Assembly (NCBI RefSeq): GCF_004341885.1 | Contig: NZ_SLVX01000001.1 | Span: 372,001-436,000 of the forward strand | DNA: 64,000 bases | Direction of reading: 5' to 3' | DNA from: Shinella granuli | Lineage (GTDB): Bacteria; Pseudomonadota; Alphaproteobacteria; Rhizobiales; Rhizobiaceae | In this document: piece by piece, positions 39,889 to 48,536 of the stretch | Layout of the letters: each line of letters starts with the position of its first letter | Position numbering within the stretch: position 1 is the first letter of the stretch | Position numbers and translations under genes: made by a program | Notes under the pieces: model-generated | The model's input: only the letters and a program-made list of their open reading frames with translations | Told to the model about the DNA's origin: nothing | The model's database searches: none

Positions 39889-40770
39889 TCACCGACGATT
39901 GTCGAGATGGATCGTCACCCAGCCTTCGCGCCAGATCGTGCGCACATGGCGCAGGCCCGCGCAGTTATAGGCGGCAAGCACCTTCCAGCGCTGCGAGGCG
40001 AGGATGCCGGACAGGATAACGTCGCCCTGCGGCGCCAACTGGGCGGAGAGCTGCGGCGCCATGCGCATCAGCGGCCGGGCGAGGATGTTGGCGATGATGA
40101 GGTCGAAGGGGCCGTGGCGGCCGAAGGCGGTGGAGTGGAAGCCCGGCGCCGTCTCCAGCGTGATGCCGGAGGCGATGCCGTTGAGGCGGACGTTTTCCTG
40201 CGCGACGCGGGTGGCGACCGGGTCGATATCCGTCGCCAGCACCGTGACCGGGGCAAGCTTGCGCGCGGCGATCGCCAGCACGCCGCTGCCGGTGCCGAGG
40301 TCGAGCACGCGCCTGACCTTGCGCGTGCGCATCACGTCGGAGATCACCTCCAGGCAGCCCGCCGTCGTGCCGTGATGGCCGGTGCCGAAGGCCTGGCCGG
40401 CGTCGATCTCGATGGCGATCTCGCCGGCCCGCACCTTGCCGCGGTCATGCGAGCCATGAACGACGAAACGGGCGGCGCGCACGGGCTTCAGGCCTTCCAG
40501 CGACTTGGCGATCCAGTCGATGTCGGGCAGTTCCTCGCGCTCGATCGTCGCATCGGGAAACTCGCCGGCAAGCAGCGCGGCGAAACGCGCGTGGATCTCC
40601 GCCTCGTCCTTACGGAACATGTAGACGGAGGCTTCCCAGATGTCCTTCTTCTCGTCGATCTCCATCGTCGCGATGGCATAGCCTTCGTCCTCGAAGACGT
40701 CGGTCATCAGCGAGAGGGCGATCTCGGCCCGCTTCTCGGTCGTGGTGATGTAGAGGCGGATTTCGCTCAC
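39889..40770 (-). CDS. prmA: Ribosomal protein L11 methyltransferase PrmA
   Basis: This 293-aa SAM-dependent enzyme trimethylates ribosomal protein L11. After an N-terminal recognition domain (about 1-95) it shows AFGTGHHGTT (near 131), the SAM motif I DLGTGSGVLAIAA (near 162), and FDLIIANILARPL (near 225), the order typical of PrmA. ATG 40770 gives MSEIRLYITTTEKRAE. Its 3' end faces the sRNA candidate. Confidence 0.94.
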   Translation of the reverse strand: MSEIRLYITTTEKRAEIALSLMTDVFEDEGYAIATMEIDEKKDIWEASVYMFRKDEAEIHARFAALLAGEFPDATIEREELPDIDWIAKSLEGLKPVRAARFVVHGSHDRGKVRAGEIAIEIDAGQAFGTGHHGTTAGCLEVISDVMRTRKVRRVLDLGTGSGVLAIAARKLAPVTVLATDIDPVATRVAQENVRLNGIASGITLETAPGFHSTAFGRHGPFDLIIANILARPLMRMAPQLSAQLAPQGDVILSGILASQRWKVLAAYNCAGLRHVRTIWREGWVTIHLDNRR

Positions 40771-40849
40771 GGCTCGGGGTCCCTGTTGTTTCAGGTCCGC
40801 CTAGCATGTCCGAAAGCCGAGGGCAAAGGTGGATCGCCCGCCGGCAGCC

Positions 40850-41449
40850 TTATCCCTTGATCAGGTTGGCGAGCTTCTGCTCGGCGACCTCGGGGTTCTC
40901 GCCATAGGCGATGGTGCCGACGAAGCGGCCGGTCGCGTCGAGCAGGAAGACGGAGGCCGTGTGGTCCATCGTGTAGTCCCCGTCGGGCTTTTCTTCGTCG
41001 AGCGGCACCTTGCGATAGTAGACGCGGTAGCCCTTGACCATGTCCAGCACCTTGTCCACCGGGCCGGAAATTCCGGTGATGCGCCTGGAGACGTTGCCGA
41101 CATACTGGCCGATCAGCTCCGGCGTGTCGCGCTCGGGATCGACGGTGACGAAATAGGCCTGCAGCTTCGAGCCGTCGGGATCGACCTTGGTGAGCCAGCC
41201 GTTCATCTCGAACAGCGTCGTCGGGCAGACTTCCGGGCAATGGGTGAAGCCGAAGAAGAGGGCGGTGGGCTTGCCGGTGAAGGCCTTTTCGGTGATCGGC
41301 TTGCCATCCTGCGCGACGAGTTCGAAGGGCACGCCGAACGGGCCGCCCGCGACCTCGTCCTTCGTCCTGGTCATTTCCAGCGTCAGCCAGCCGAGCAGGG
41401 CCGCGACGAGCGCGACGGCGATCCACAGTACGAGGCGCAGGGTCTTCAT
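40850..41449 (-). CDS. SCO1/SenC family copper chaperone for cytochrome c oxidase
   Basis: This 199-aa protein has an N-terminal membrane anchor (about 5-25) and a periplasmic thioredoxin-like domain. The copper ligands are C71 and C75 in HCPEVC and the later histidine in YTMDHTAS (near 165). SCO proteins deliver copper to, or reduce, the CuA site of cytochrome c oxidase. Another copper-linked family gene, cutC, occurs 2.2 kb away in a different operon, probably by chance. A micro-ORF lies just upstream on the same strand. Confidence 0.93.
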   Translation of the reverse strand: MKTLRLVLWIAVALVAALLGWLTLEMTRTKDEVAGGPFGVPFELVAQDGKPITEKAFTGKPTALFFGFTHCPEVCPTTLFEMNGWLTKVDPDGSKLQAYFVTVDPERDTPELIGQYVGNVSRRITGISGPVDKVLDMVKGYRVYYRKVPLDEEKPDGDYTMDHTASVFLLDATGRFVGTIAYGENPEVAEQKLANLIKG

Positions 41450-41569
41450 GGCAGTCCTTCGATAAGCAAGGTCCCGAGGTCTGCCGGTGTCATAGTCCTT
41501 CGGTCGGACGCGCGCAAACGGGCCAATTGCCGCAATGCGAAGCAGGATCGGCGTCTCGCGGAATTGTGA

Positions 41570-41728
41570 TCAGAAGCACCAGGCCATGCCGGATTCGGCA
41601 AGGCTGAGGAAGATCGCCGTGCCATGCTCCAGCCAGCCGGCAAAGGCGGCGGTGGCGGCCATCACGCCGAGGCCGAGCACGAGGAGCGCAGCGGGCAGGG
41701 CGGTGTATCGGCGGGCGGTCTTGTCCAT
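41570..41728 (-). CDS. Micro-ORF, 52-aa single-pass hydrophobic protein
   Basis: Read on the - strand, ATG 41728 opens a 52-codon frame: MDKTARRYTALPAALLVLGL at the start, then an alanine-rich transmembrane stretch, and SLAESGMAWCF at the end. A basic N-terminus followed by a hydrophobic helix (about 11-29) fits a real small membrane protein. It is on the same strand as sco and ends 120 bp upstream of it, so they may be cotranscribed. The function is not recognised. Small membrane proteins are frequent near cytochrome oxidase assembly genes, but that link is inference. Confidence 0.5.
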   Translation of the reverse strand: MDKTARRYTALPAALLVLGLGVMAATAAFAGWLEHGTAIFLSLAESGMAWCF

Positions 41729-41979
41729 GCCGGCAAGTATAGCCCGGAATCGCGGGATTTCAAACCGGGGCGGACTGCCGTAACGGAAGGCGGTTTGCTG
41801 CCCGGATTTTATCGAAAGAGGCTAAAATAGCAGTTTCCGGTGCCGTTCCTTAGCCATTGTTTAATCTCTCTTTGCCACTTTCGGACAACGCGCAAAGGGC
41901 CGGTCAGACCCGCTGGACATGATGTCCGCCGTGCAGCGCATTCCAACAAGTCCATTGTCGATTGGAAAGAGCCTCACCC

Positions 41980-42444
41980 ATGTCCAACGCCCTGAAACAG
42001 TCCGGCGCCTATCTCGAAATCGTCTCCTTCCATCTCGGGGAGCAGGAATTCTGCATCGACATCATGGCCATCCGCGAAATCCGCGGCTGGGCGCCGGTGA
42101 CGCCGATGCCGCACACGCCGCCCTATGTGCTCGGCCTCATCAACCTGCGCGGCGCGGTGATCCCGGTTATCGACATGGCCTGCCGCCTCGGCATGAAGAT
42201 GACGGAGCCGTCCGAGCGTTCGGCGATCATCGTCACGGACATTGCCGGCAAGCTCGTCGGCCTGCTCGTCGAGCAGGTCTCCGACATGATGACCATCAAG
42301 AGCGAAGCCCTCCAGCCGGCGCCGGAAATCATCCCGGAAGCCCAGCGCGCCTTCTGCCGCGGCATCGTCGCGCTGGAGAAGTCGATGGTCTGCTTCCTCA
42401 ACCTCGACACCGTCATCGCCGACGAACTCGCCCAGGCCGCCTGA
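41980..42444 (+). CDS. cheW: Chemotaxis coupling protein CheW
   Basis: This 154-aa protein is a stand-alone CheW domain: YLEIVSFHLGEQEFCIDIMAI at the N-terminus, then GLINLRGAVIPVIDMACRLG (near 56), then VGLLVEQVSDMMTI (near 88). CheW links chemoreceptors to the kinase CheA. No other chemotaxis gene is near, so it must serve an array encoded elsewhere. ATG 41980 is preferred to an in-frame TTG at 41962. The 200-bp downstream gap leads to a secreted protein gene. Confidence 0.92.
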   Translation: MSNALKQSGAYLEIVSFHLGEQEFCIDIMAIREIRGWAPVTPMPHTPPYVLGLINLRGAVIPVIDMACRLGMKMTEPSERSAIIVTDIAGKLVGLLVEQVSDMMTIKSEALQPAPEIIPEAQRAFCRGIVALEKSMVCFLNLDTVIADELAQAA

Positions 42445-42644
42445 TCGCAGCAGGAAGAGCGTTCCGATTTCGGGCATCTGGCCGGTTTTCCGGCCGGGTG
42501 CCTTCGGCCGTCCGAAGACAATTCCGGTATATTATCCTAAATTAACATTTAATAATGCGCGGTTTCGCGGCGATTTGTCAGGAACCATGCGAAGCCCGCC
42601 CCGTTTCTTCCATGCTACCCATAAAGACAACATGGAGAATTCTC

Positions 42645-43007
42645 ATGAAGAAGACCGTTACGATTGCCCTTGCTTCGCTTCTTGTCGCCGCGCCGGCGGC
42701 AAGCATCGCCTATGCCCAGGACGCCACGATGCCCATGACCTCGGACAGCATGTCCACGGGTTCGATCAGCGCGGACAATGTGAATGTCGTCACGCTGTCC
42801 TCGCTGGAGGCTGACGACAGCAAGCGCGGCGAAGCCGAACGCCTCAGCCTCAAGGCCAACGACCCGGCCACGATGGAGAAGGTCCAGGCCGAGCTGCAGG
42901 GCGAACCGGGCCTGGCCGAAGCGCTGGCTTCCAAGAACGTCCAGCTGCAGAACGTCATCGAAATCCAGACATCGGGTGATGGCGGCAAGGTTGTCTACGT
43001 CAAGTAA
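42645..43007 (+). CDS. Small secreted (periplasmic) protein of unknown function
   Basis: This 120-aa protein starts MKKTVTIALASLLVAAPAAS, a standard Sec signal peptide with a likely cut after AYA at residue 24. The mature part is acidic and rich in S, A and L, with NVNVVTLSSLEADDSKRGEAE-like helical content and a short C-terminal strand (GGKVVYVK). No domain is recognised. ATG 42645 is preceded by GGAGAATTCTC. A strong bidirectional terminator follows, so this is a monocistronic unit. Confidence 0.78.
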   Translation: MKKTVTIALASLLVAAPAASIAYAQDATMPMTSDSMSTGSISADNVNVVTLSSLEADDSKRGEAERLSLKANDPATMEKVQAELQGEPGLAEALASKNVQLQNVIEIQTSGDGGKVVYVK

Positions 43008-43027
43008 ACCGCTGCCCCATCAACGAA

Positions 43028-43064
43028 AACGCCCCGGACCTCTTCAGGTGCCGGGGCGTTTTTT
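43028..43064. terminator. Bidirectional rho-independent terminator
   Basis: The stem ACGCCCCGG/CCGGGGCGT continues inward through ACCT/AGGT around CTTC and is flanked by AAAA on the left and TTTTTT on the right. It sits between the convergent small secreted protein gene (+) and creA (-). Confidence 0.9.
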
Positions 43065-43570
43065 CAGGGCTTGCCGTTGGTCCAGGTGACGGTCTCGCCA
43101 TAGAGCGGCACGGTGGAGATCGACATCTTCGCCGATCCCTCGGTCAGTTCGCGCGAATGGGCGAGATAGATCAGCGTGTCGTTCTTCCTGTCATAGATGC
43201 GCGTGACGATCAGCGACTTCCAGATCAGCGACAGGCCGGACTTGAAGACCTCCTCGCCGCCGCGGTCGAGGTCGATGTCGCCGATCGTGATCGGGCCGGT
43301 CTGCTGGCAGGAGATGGCATTGTTCGAGGGGTCCTCGAACCAGTTGCCCTTCTTCAGCCGGTCGATGACGCTGCGGTCGAAATAGGTGACGTGGCAGGTG
43401 ACGCCGGATACCTTAGGGTCGGTCACCGCGTCGATGTAGATGTCGTTGCCGATCCAGTCGACGCCGACCTTGCCGACCGTCTCGGCGGCGGCGGGCAGGG
43501 CGGCAAGCGCCATCAGGCCGGCGGCGATGGCCGTGCGAAGGCGGGGGGCGGCAGAAATCGTCAGCGGCAT
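43064..43570 (-). CDS. creA: CreA family periplasmic protein
   Basis: This 168-aa protein has a signal peptide (about 1-29, ending PAAAE) and the CreA core: VGKVGVDWIGNDIYIDA, then GVTCHVTYFDRSVI, then KGNWFEDPSNNAISCQQTGP. The two cysteines may form a disulfide. CreA is widespread in proteobacteria but its role is undefined; the name comes from the E. coli cre locus. Start ATG 43570 places the signal peptide correctly. Confidence 0.88.
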   Translation of the reverse strand: MPLTISAAPRLRTAIAAGLMALAALPAAAETVGKVGVDWIGNDIYIDAVTDPKVSGVTCHVTYFDRSVIDRLKKGNWFEDPSNNAISCQQTGPITIGDIDLDRGGEEVFKSGLSLIWKSLIVTRIYDRKNDTLIYLAHSRELTEGSAKMSISTVPLYGETVTWTNGKP

Positions 43571-43662
43571 GGCAGGTCTCCTTGTTCCGTCCTCAACGTA
43601 AGGAGGCGCCGGCCGCTTGCAAGCCGGCCCTTGAAGCATTTTCGCTTTTGCCGGACTTGCTC

Positions 43663-44409
43663 TTACGATTTTGCCGCGGCGATGGTGGCGCGCACCGCGT
43701 CCCCGTCGGTCAGCGTCACCTCGTATTCCCGGTCCTTCTGCGTACCGCCCATGCCGACATGCGGGTTGCGGAAGGCCATGCCGCTTGGCACGGTCTTCAG
43801 CGCGGCGAAGTGCAGCTCTGTGAGATTGGCGCCGTCGCGGACCTTTCGGATGTTGTCCGCATCGAGCGCGCCGCAGCCCATGATGACGATGCGGCCGGCG
43901 GCCTGCTCGTTGGCGGCCTTCAGGATGGCGAGGCCCTCCAGCGCGCTGTCGCGCTGGCCGGAGGTCAGCACGCGGTCGACGCCGCAGCGGATGAGCGCCT
44001 CCAGCGCCTCGCCGGCATCGGCCGTCATGTCGAAGGCGCGGTGGCAGGTGACGGACATCGGCCGGGCGGCCTCGACCAGCTGCTTCGTGCGCGCCTCGTC
44101 GATCCTGCCATCGGGCGTCAGGCAGCCGATGACGACGCCGGAAACGCCTTCGTCCCCAAGGGCGGTGACGTCCTCCACCATCGTCTCGAATTCCGTCTGC
44201 GAATAGAGGAAGTCGCCGCCGCGCGGGCGGATGATGACATGGACGGGGATCTTGGCCGCCGTCACCGCGGCGCGGATCGTCGCAAGGCTCGGCGTCAGGC
44301 CGCCCTCCACCAGGCTGGCGCAGAGTTCCACGCGGTCGGCGCCGGCATCCTGGGCGGCGAGAAAACCGTCGATGCCTTCGACGCAGAGTTCGATGAGGGG
44401 CTTGGCCAT
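43663..44409 (-). CDS. cutC: CutC family protein (copper homeostasis / PF03932)
   Basis: This 248-aa TIM-barrel protein starts IELCVEGIDGFLAAQDAGAD, with VELCASLVEGGLTPS (near 27), HVIIRPRGGDFLYS (near 57), SVTCHRAFDMTAD (near 118) and RVLTSGQRDSALEG (near 145), all typical of CutC. The copper role in E. coli is disputed, and the barrel resembles sugar-phosphate enzymes. Here it is the last gene of an amino-sugar operon, 22 bp after the dipeptidase, which suggests a metabolic role rather than copper handling. Confidence 0.88.
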   Translation of the reverse strand: MAKPLIELCVEGIDGFLAAQDAGADRVELCASLVEGGLTPSLATIRAAVTAAKIPVHVIIRPRGGDFLYSQTEFETMVEDVTALGDEGVSGVVIGCLTPDGRIDEARTKQLVEAARPMSVTCHRAFDMTADAGEALEALIRCGVDRVLTSGQRDSALEGLAILKAANEQAAGRIVIMGCGALDADNIRKVRDGANLTELHFAALKTVPSGMAFRNPHVGMGGTQKDREYEVTLTDGDAVRATIAAAKS

Positions 44410-44431
44410 GGTGTCCTTCCGGTTGTTCTGG

Positions 44432-45487
44432 TCAGGCTTCGCGCCAGACGGTCTTGAGGAGCCGCAGCCAGTTTTCCCGGCAGAGCTTTGCGAGGTCGTC
44501 CTCGCCGTAGCCGGCCTGGCGCAGCGTCTCGACGAGCGCCTGGCTGCCGGCGGCGTCGTGGATCGCGCCGGGAATGGTCGCGCCGTCGAAATCCGAGCCG
44601 AGCGCCACGCAATCGATGCCCATGCGCTCCACCATGTGGTCGATGTGGCGCACCATGTCGGAAAGCGGTGTTTCGGGGTTTTCGAGGCCGTCGGCCCTCA
44701 GCATGGTCGTGGCGTAGTTGAGGCCGGCAATGCCCTTGCGCTCGCGGATCGCGTCGAGCTGGCGGTCGGTGAGGTTGCGCGAGATCGGCGTCAGGGCGTG
44801 GGCGTTGGAATGGGTGGCGACGAGCGGCTGGCTGCTTTCGCGCGCCACGTCCCAAAAACCCTGTTCGGTGATGTGGGCGAGGTCGATCATGATGCCGAGC
44901 CGGTCGCAAGCCTTCACCAGTTCGACGCCGGCCGCCGTCAGGCCTGGGCCGGTATCGGGCGAGGAGGGATAGGCGAAGGGCACGCCATGGCCGAACAGGT
45001 TGTGGCGGCTCCAGACGGGTCCGAGCGAGCGCAGGCCGTTGTCATAGAGGCTTTCGAGGTTCGACAGGTCCTCGGCGATCGGCTCGCAGCCTTCGATATG
45101 GAGCACGGTGGCGAAGCGGCCGGCATCCATGGCCGCGCGGATCGCCGCCGTGGAGCGGCAGATCGAAAGGCCGCCGGCCTTTTCCAGCCGGGCGGCGATG
45201 TCGGCCATGTCGAGCGCGATCTTCAGTGCGTCTGCATGCTCGCGCGGTCCGACCATCGGGATGTTGTAGTGACCGTTCTCGTCGACCTCGCGCGGCGGAT
45301 AGTCCTCCACCGGCGGAATGAACATGGCGCAGAAGCCGCCGGCAAGGCCGCCCTTCTTTGCGCGCGGGGCGTCGATATGGCCCTGGTCCGTTCCGTCGAT
45401 GAATTCGGCGATCGGGTCGGCGCCCTTCCGGGCATTCTCCCACAGGCGCAGGAGGACGTCGTTGTGGCCGTCGAAGATCAATTGCAT
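44432..45487 (-). CDS. Membrane dipeptidase (peptidase family M19)
   Basis: This 351-aa protein is an M19 (renal dipeptidase-like) zinc TIM barrel. Metal-site segments are visible in order: FDGHNDVLLR (His/Asp, near 5), VLHIEGCEP (bridging Glu, near 128), IDLAHITEQG (near 202) and VATHSNAHAL (near 223), plus GSDFDG near the end. These enzymes hydrolyse dipeptides, often with a D-residue at the C-terminal side. No signal peptide is present, so it acts in the cytoplasm. Its place between nagA and cutC suggests processing of peptide fragments released from cell-wall material. Confidence 0.9.
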   Translation of the reverse strand: MQLIFDGHNDVLLRLWENARKGADPIAEFIDGTDQGHIDAPRAKKGGLAGGFCAMFIPPVEDYPPREVDENGHYNIPMVGPREHADALKIALDMADIAARLEKAGGLSICRSTAAIRAAMDAGRFATVLHIEGCEPIAEDLSNLESLYDNGLRSLGPVWSRHNLFGHGVPFAYPSSPDTGPGLTAAGVELVKACDRLGIMIDLAHITEQGFWDVARESSQPLVATHSNAHALTPISRNLTDRQLDAIRERKGIAGLNYATTMLRADGLENPETPLSDMVRHIDHMVERMGIDCVALGSDFDGATIPGAIHDAAGSQALVETLRQAGYGEDDLAKLCRENWLRLLKTVWREA

Positions 45488-45571
45488 GAGGCGCTCCCGG
45501 ATCGATACGTCAGATCATCCGACGGGGTAGAACCGATTCCGCCGCGGCCCGCAAGAACCGTGGCGGCGACA

Positions 45572-46732
45572 TCAGGCGGCGAAGACCGGCGTGCCGGCGA
45601 TCCAGGTGGAGAGGACGTTGATATTGCCGTCTATGACCGCGAAGTCGGCATCGTGGCCGTGGGTAAGGCGGCCCTTGCGGCCCGTCATGCCGATCGCCTC
45701 GGCAGGGTAGAGCGAGGCCATGCGCAGCGCCTCCTCCAGGTCGAGGCCGGCATGGTCGCGCATGAAGCGGATGCAGGAGGCCATGTCGATATCGGCGCCG
45801 GCGAGCGTGCCGTCGGCCAGCGTCAGGCGCCCGCCTTCGCGAAAAATCTCGCGGCCGTTGAGGAAGAAGCTCGTCATGTCGGTGCCGATGGTCGACATCG
45901 CGTCGGTGACGAGGAAGATGCGGCCGGGGCCGCGCTTGGCCCGCAGCGCCACGCCGATGGAGGCCGGATCGACATGGAAGCCATCGGCGATCAGGCCGGC
46001 ATTGAGGTGGCCGAGATCGAGCGCCGCGCCGACCATGCCGGGCTCGCGGTGGCCGAGCGGGCTCATGGCGTTGAAGAGATGGGTCATCATGCTGGCGCCG
46101 GCCTCGACGGCGGCGGCGGCGGTCCTGTAGCCGCAATCCGAATGGCCGAGGCTGACGGTGACGCCCGCCGCATGGAGCGCGGCGATCTGCTCGTTGGTGG
46201 CGTTTTCCGGCGCCAGCGTCATCAGGAGGGCATCGAGGCCCTTTCGCGCCGCGATGGTGCGGGCGAGGTCGGCTTCTTCCATCGGGCGGATGAGGTTCGG
46301 ATCATGCGCGCCCTTGCGGGCGACCGAAAGATGCGGGCCTTCGAGATGGAGGCCGAGGAAGCCCGGCACCTTCGCCTGCTGCGCCGCAAGGCCGGCGGCG
46401 ACGGTTTCCGTCGTCACCTCGACAGTGTCGGTGATCAGCGTCGGCAGGAGGGCCGTCGTGCCGAAGCGGGCATGGGCGGCGCAGATCGTGCGGATGCCTT
46501 CGAGGTCCGGCCGCTCGTTGAGCAGCACGCCGCCGCCGCCATTGACCTGCAGGTCGATGAAGCCGGGAACGAGCGAGAGCCCGTCCATCGGCACGGCGCG
46601 GGCGTCGGCCGGCACATCGCGAAGGGGCGCGATGGCCGCGACCTTGCCGTCCGCGACCAGCAGCACGCTGTCCTCATGCCACAGATCGCCGTCGAAGATG
46701 CGGGCGCCGGTAAGGGCGGTGAGTGCTGTCAT
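45572..46732 (-). CDS. nagA: N-acetylglucosamine-6-phosphate deacetylase NagA
   Basis: This 386-aa amidohydrolase removes acetate from GlcNAc-6-P. Visible are GFIDLQVNGGGG (near 55), the metal-binding HLEGPHLSVARKGAH (near 128), SLGHSDCGYR (near 193), HLFNAMSPLGHREPG (near 214) and FLVTDAM (near 271). ATG 46732 overlaps the stop of the upstream SIS gene by four bases. The family is clear. It follows the SIS-domain deaminase-like gene and precedes the dipeptidase. Confidence 0.94.
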   Translation of the reverse strand: MTALTALTGARIFDGDLWHEDSVLLVADGKVAAIAPLRDVPADARAVPMDGLSLVPGFIDLQVNGGGGVLLNERPDLEGIRTICAAHARFGTTALLPTLITDTVEVTTETVAAGLAAQQAKVPGFLGLHLEGPHLSVARKGAHDPNLIRPMEEADLARTIAARKGLDALLMTLAPENATNEQIAALHAAGVTVSLGHSDCGYRTAAAAVEAGASMMTHLFNAMSPLGHREPGMVGAALDLGHLNAGLIADGFHVDPASIGVALRAKRGPGRIFLVTDAMSTIGTDMTSFFLNGREIFREGGRLTLADGTLAGADIDMASCIRFMRDHAGLDLEEALRMASLYPAEAIGMTGRKGRLTHGHDADFAVIDGNINVLSTWIAGTPVFAA

Positions 46733-47751
46733 CGGGTTTCCGTCACTTTCTTCAGGTTGACCGGCTTGTCGGGATCGAGGCCCTTGCCGCGCGACCAGGC
46801 CTCGACGAAGCCGTAGAACGGCACGATGAGGGCGAGCGCATCGGTGATCGGATGGCCGGTGGCGACGAAGGGGAGCTTTCGCGCGCTTTTCGCGCCGGCG
46901 GCTGTGACGCAGGCATAGGCGCCGCGATCGGCGAGGCTGTCGGCCATGCCGGTGACCGAGGCTTCCGCCGCGTCGCGCGCGGCCAGCGCGATGACCGGGA
47001 AGGACGGGCCGACGAGGGCGACCGGGCCGTGCAGCACTTCGGCGGAGGAATAGGCCTCGGCGTGCATGCCGGAGGTTTCCTTGAACTTCAGCGCCGCCTC
47101 GCTGGCGATCGCAAGGCCCGGGCCGCGGCCGAGAACGTAGAGCGACTGGGCGTCCTTGAGGTCGCCGGCAAGGTCGGACCAGTCGAGCGCGACGGCCTTC
47201 GCGAACTGTTCCGGCAGGGTCTTCACGGCGCGGTCGAGGTCGGAATCGCCCGTCCATTCGGCGAGCACGGCAAGGCCGGCGACGATGGAGTTGACGTAGG
47301 ATTTCGTCGCGGCGACGCTGAGTTCCGGGCCGGCGGAAAGATCGAGCGAGTGCGTGCAGGCATCCGCCAGCGGCGAGGGCAGGGTGTTGGTGAGCGCGAT
47401 GGAGATCGCGCCGCCCTTGGTCGCGCCCTCGGCCATGGCGACGATGTCGGGGCTCTTGCCGGACTGGGAGATGGCGATGGCGGCCGCGCCGCCGAGCTTC
47501 AGCTTCGCGCCGTAGATGGAGGCGAGCGACGGGCCGAGCGAGGCGACGGGCCGGCCGGCGGTGAGTTCGATTGCATATTTCAGGAAGAGCGCGGCATGGT
47601 CGGAGGAGCCGCGGGCGACGGTGACGAAGAACTGCGGATCACGCTCCCGGAGCGCCTTGCCGGCCGCCGTAACGGCGCTGGCGGAATTTTCGAGCAGGCG
47701 CGCCGCCGCTTCCGGGATTTCGTTGATCTCTTTGCGCATGTTGGTCTGCAT
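46729..47751 (-). CDS. SIS domain protein, GlmS/AgaS-like glucosamine-6-phosphate deaminase (NagB-II type)
   Basis: This 340-aa protein has two SIS domains (about 30-165 and 195-330) but no glutamine amidotransferase domain, so it resembles the isomerase half of GlmS. Motifs include TVARGSSDHAALF (near 44), AISQSGKSPDIVA (near 96) and VLGRGPGLAIASEAALKFKE (near 207). Proteins of this type deaminate GlcN-6-P to fructose-6-P (NagB-II). The four-base overlap with nagA and absence of a classical NagB nearby support that role. Confidence 0.85.
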   Translation of the reverse strand: MQTNMRKEINEIPEAAARLLENSASAVTAAGKALRERDPQFFVTVARGSSDHAALFLKYAIELTAGRPVASLGPSLASIYGAKLKLGGAAAIAISQSGKSPDIVAMAEGATKGGAISIALTNTLPSPLADACTHSLDLSAGPELSVAATKSYVNSIVAGLAVLAEWTGDSDLDRAVKTLPEQFAKAVALDWSDLAGDLKDAQSLYVLGRGPGLAIASEAALKFKETSGMHAEAYSSAEVLHGPVALVGPSFPVIALAARDAAEASVTGMADSLADRGAYACVTAAGAKSARKLPFVATGHPITDALALIVPFYGFVEAWSRGKGLDPDKPVNLKKVTETR

Positions 47752-47771
47752 GGAATTGCCTTTGCGGTTGG

Positions 47772-48536
47772 TCACGTCTCGGAAAGCGTCAGTTCGGCGA
47801 CGAAATCGTAGGCATCGCCGCGATAGATGGAGCGGGTGAACTCGACCACCCGGCCGGAGCGCAGATAGGACACCCGCTCGATGGAAAGCCCGGCGGAGCC
47901 GGCGGGCACGCCGAGCATGGCCGCGTCCGGATCCTTCATGTTGTAGGCGGAGATGCGCTGCACGGCGCGCACCGGCCGGCAGCCGCGTTTTTCCAGCGCG
48001 GCATAGAGCGAGGTCGTGACCTGCATCGGATCCGGCAGGAATTCCGCCGAGATGCAGGCGCGCTCGATGGCGAGCGGCATGTCGTCGGCGACGCGCAGGC
48101 GCCCGAGCCGCGCGACGAGCGCATCGGCGGGAAGGCCGAGCATCATCATCTCGTCCGGCGAAGGGTGGAACAGGCCGCGGTCCAGCCATTCGGCGCGGGT
48201 GACGAGGCCGCGGCGTGCCATGTCCTCGGTAAAGGAGGTGAGGCGGGAGAGCGACTGCTGCACCTTGGCGACGGGCTTGGCGACGAAGGTGCCGGAGCCG
48301 TGGCGGCGTACCAGCAGGCCGTCCTTGACGAGGTCGTCGACGGCCTTGCGCACGGTGACGCGGCTGACATTGGCATGGTCGGCAAGGTCACGCTCGGCGG
48401 GCAGGGCGTCGCCGTAGTTCAGCTTGCCCGAGGTGATCGCCTCCTCCAGCATCTGGCGCAGCTTGACATAGAGCGGGCCGGGCACGCCCGACTGCAGGCT
48501 TTCCGGCGTGAGGATCGCGGCAAGGGGCGTGGTCAT
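47772..48536 (-). CDS. GntR family transcriptional regulator, HutC/NagR-like
   Basis: This 254-aa regulator has an N-terminal winged helix (about 18-85, GPLYVKLRQMLEEAITSG then RVTVRKAVDDLVKDGLL and RRHGSGTFV) and a C-terminal UTRA-type effector domain. HutC-subfamily NagR/YvoA proteins bind sites with TGGTCTAGACCA-like half-sites and respond to GlcN-6-P or GlcNAc-6-P. The divergent promoter 0.9 kb away carries repeated TGGTAT and TGGTCT half-sites. The stop of the kinase gene and this start overlap by four bases. Confidence 0.9.
   Translation of the reverse strand: MTTPLAAILTPESLQSGVPGPLYVKLRQMLEEAITSGKLNYGDALPAERDLADHANVSRVTVRKAVDDLVKDGLLVRRHGSGTFVAKPVAKVQQSLSRLTSFTEDMARRGLVTRAEWLDRGLFHPSPDEMMMLGLPADALVARLGRLRVADDMPLAIERACISAEFLPDPMQVTTSLYAALEKRGCRPVRAVQRISAYNMKDPDAAMLGVPAGSAGLSIERVSYLRSGRVVEFTRSIYRGDAYDFVAELTLSET

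Noticed and set aside
41446-41643. A 65-codon - strand frame next to sco
   Set aside because: Its composition is typical of a frame shadow and it overlaps the more convincing 52-codon hydrophobic frame in another phase.
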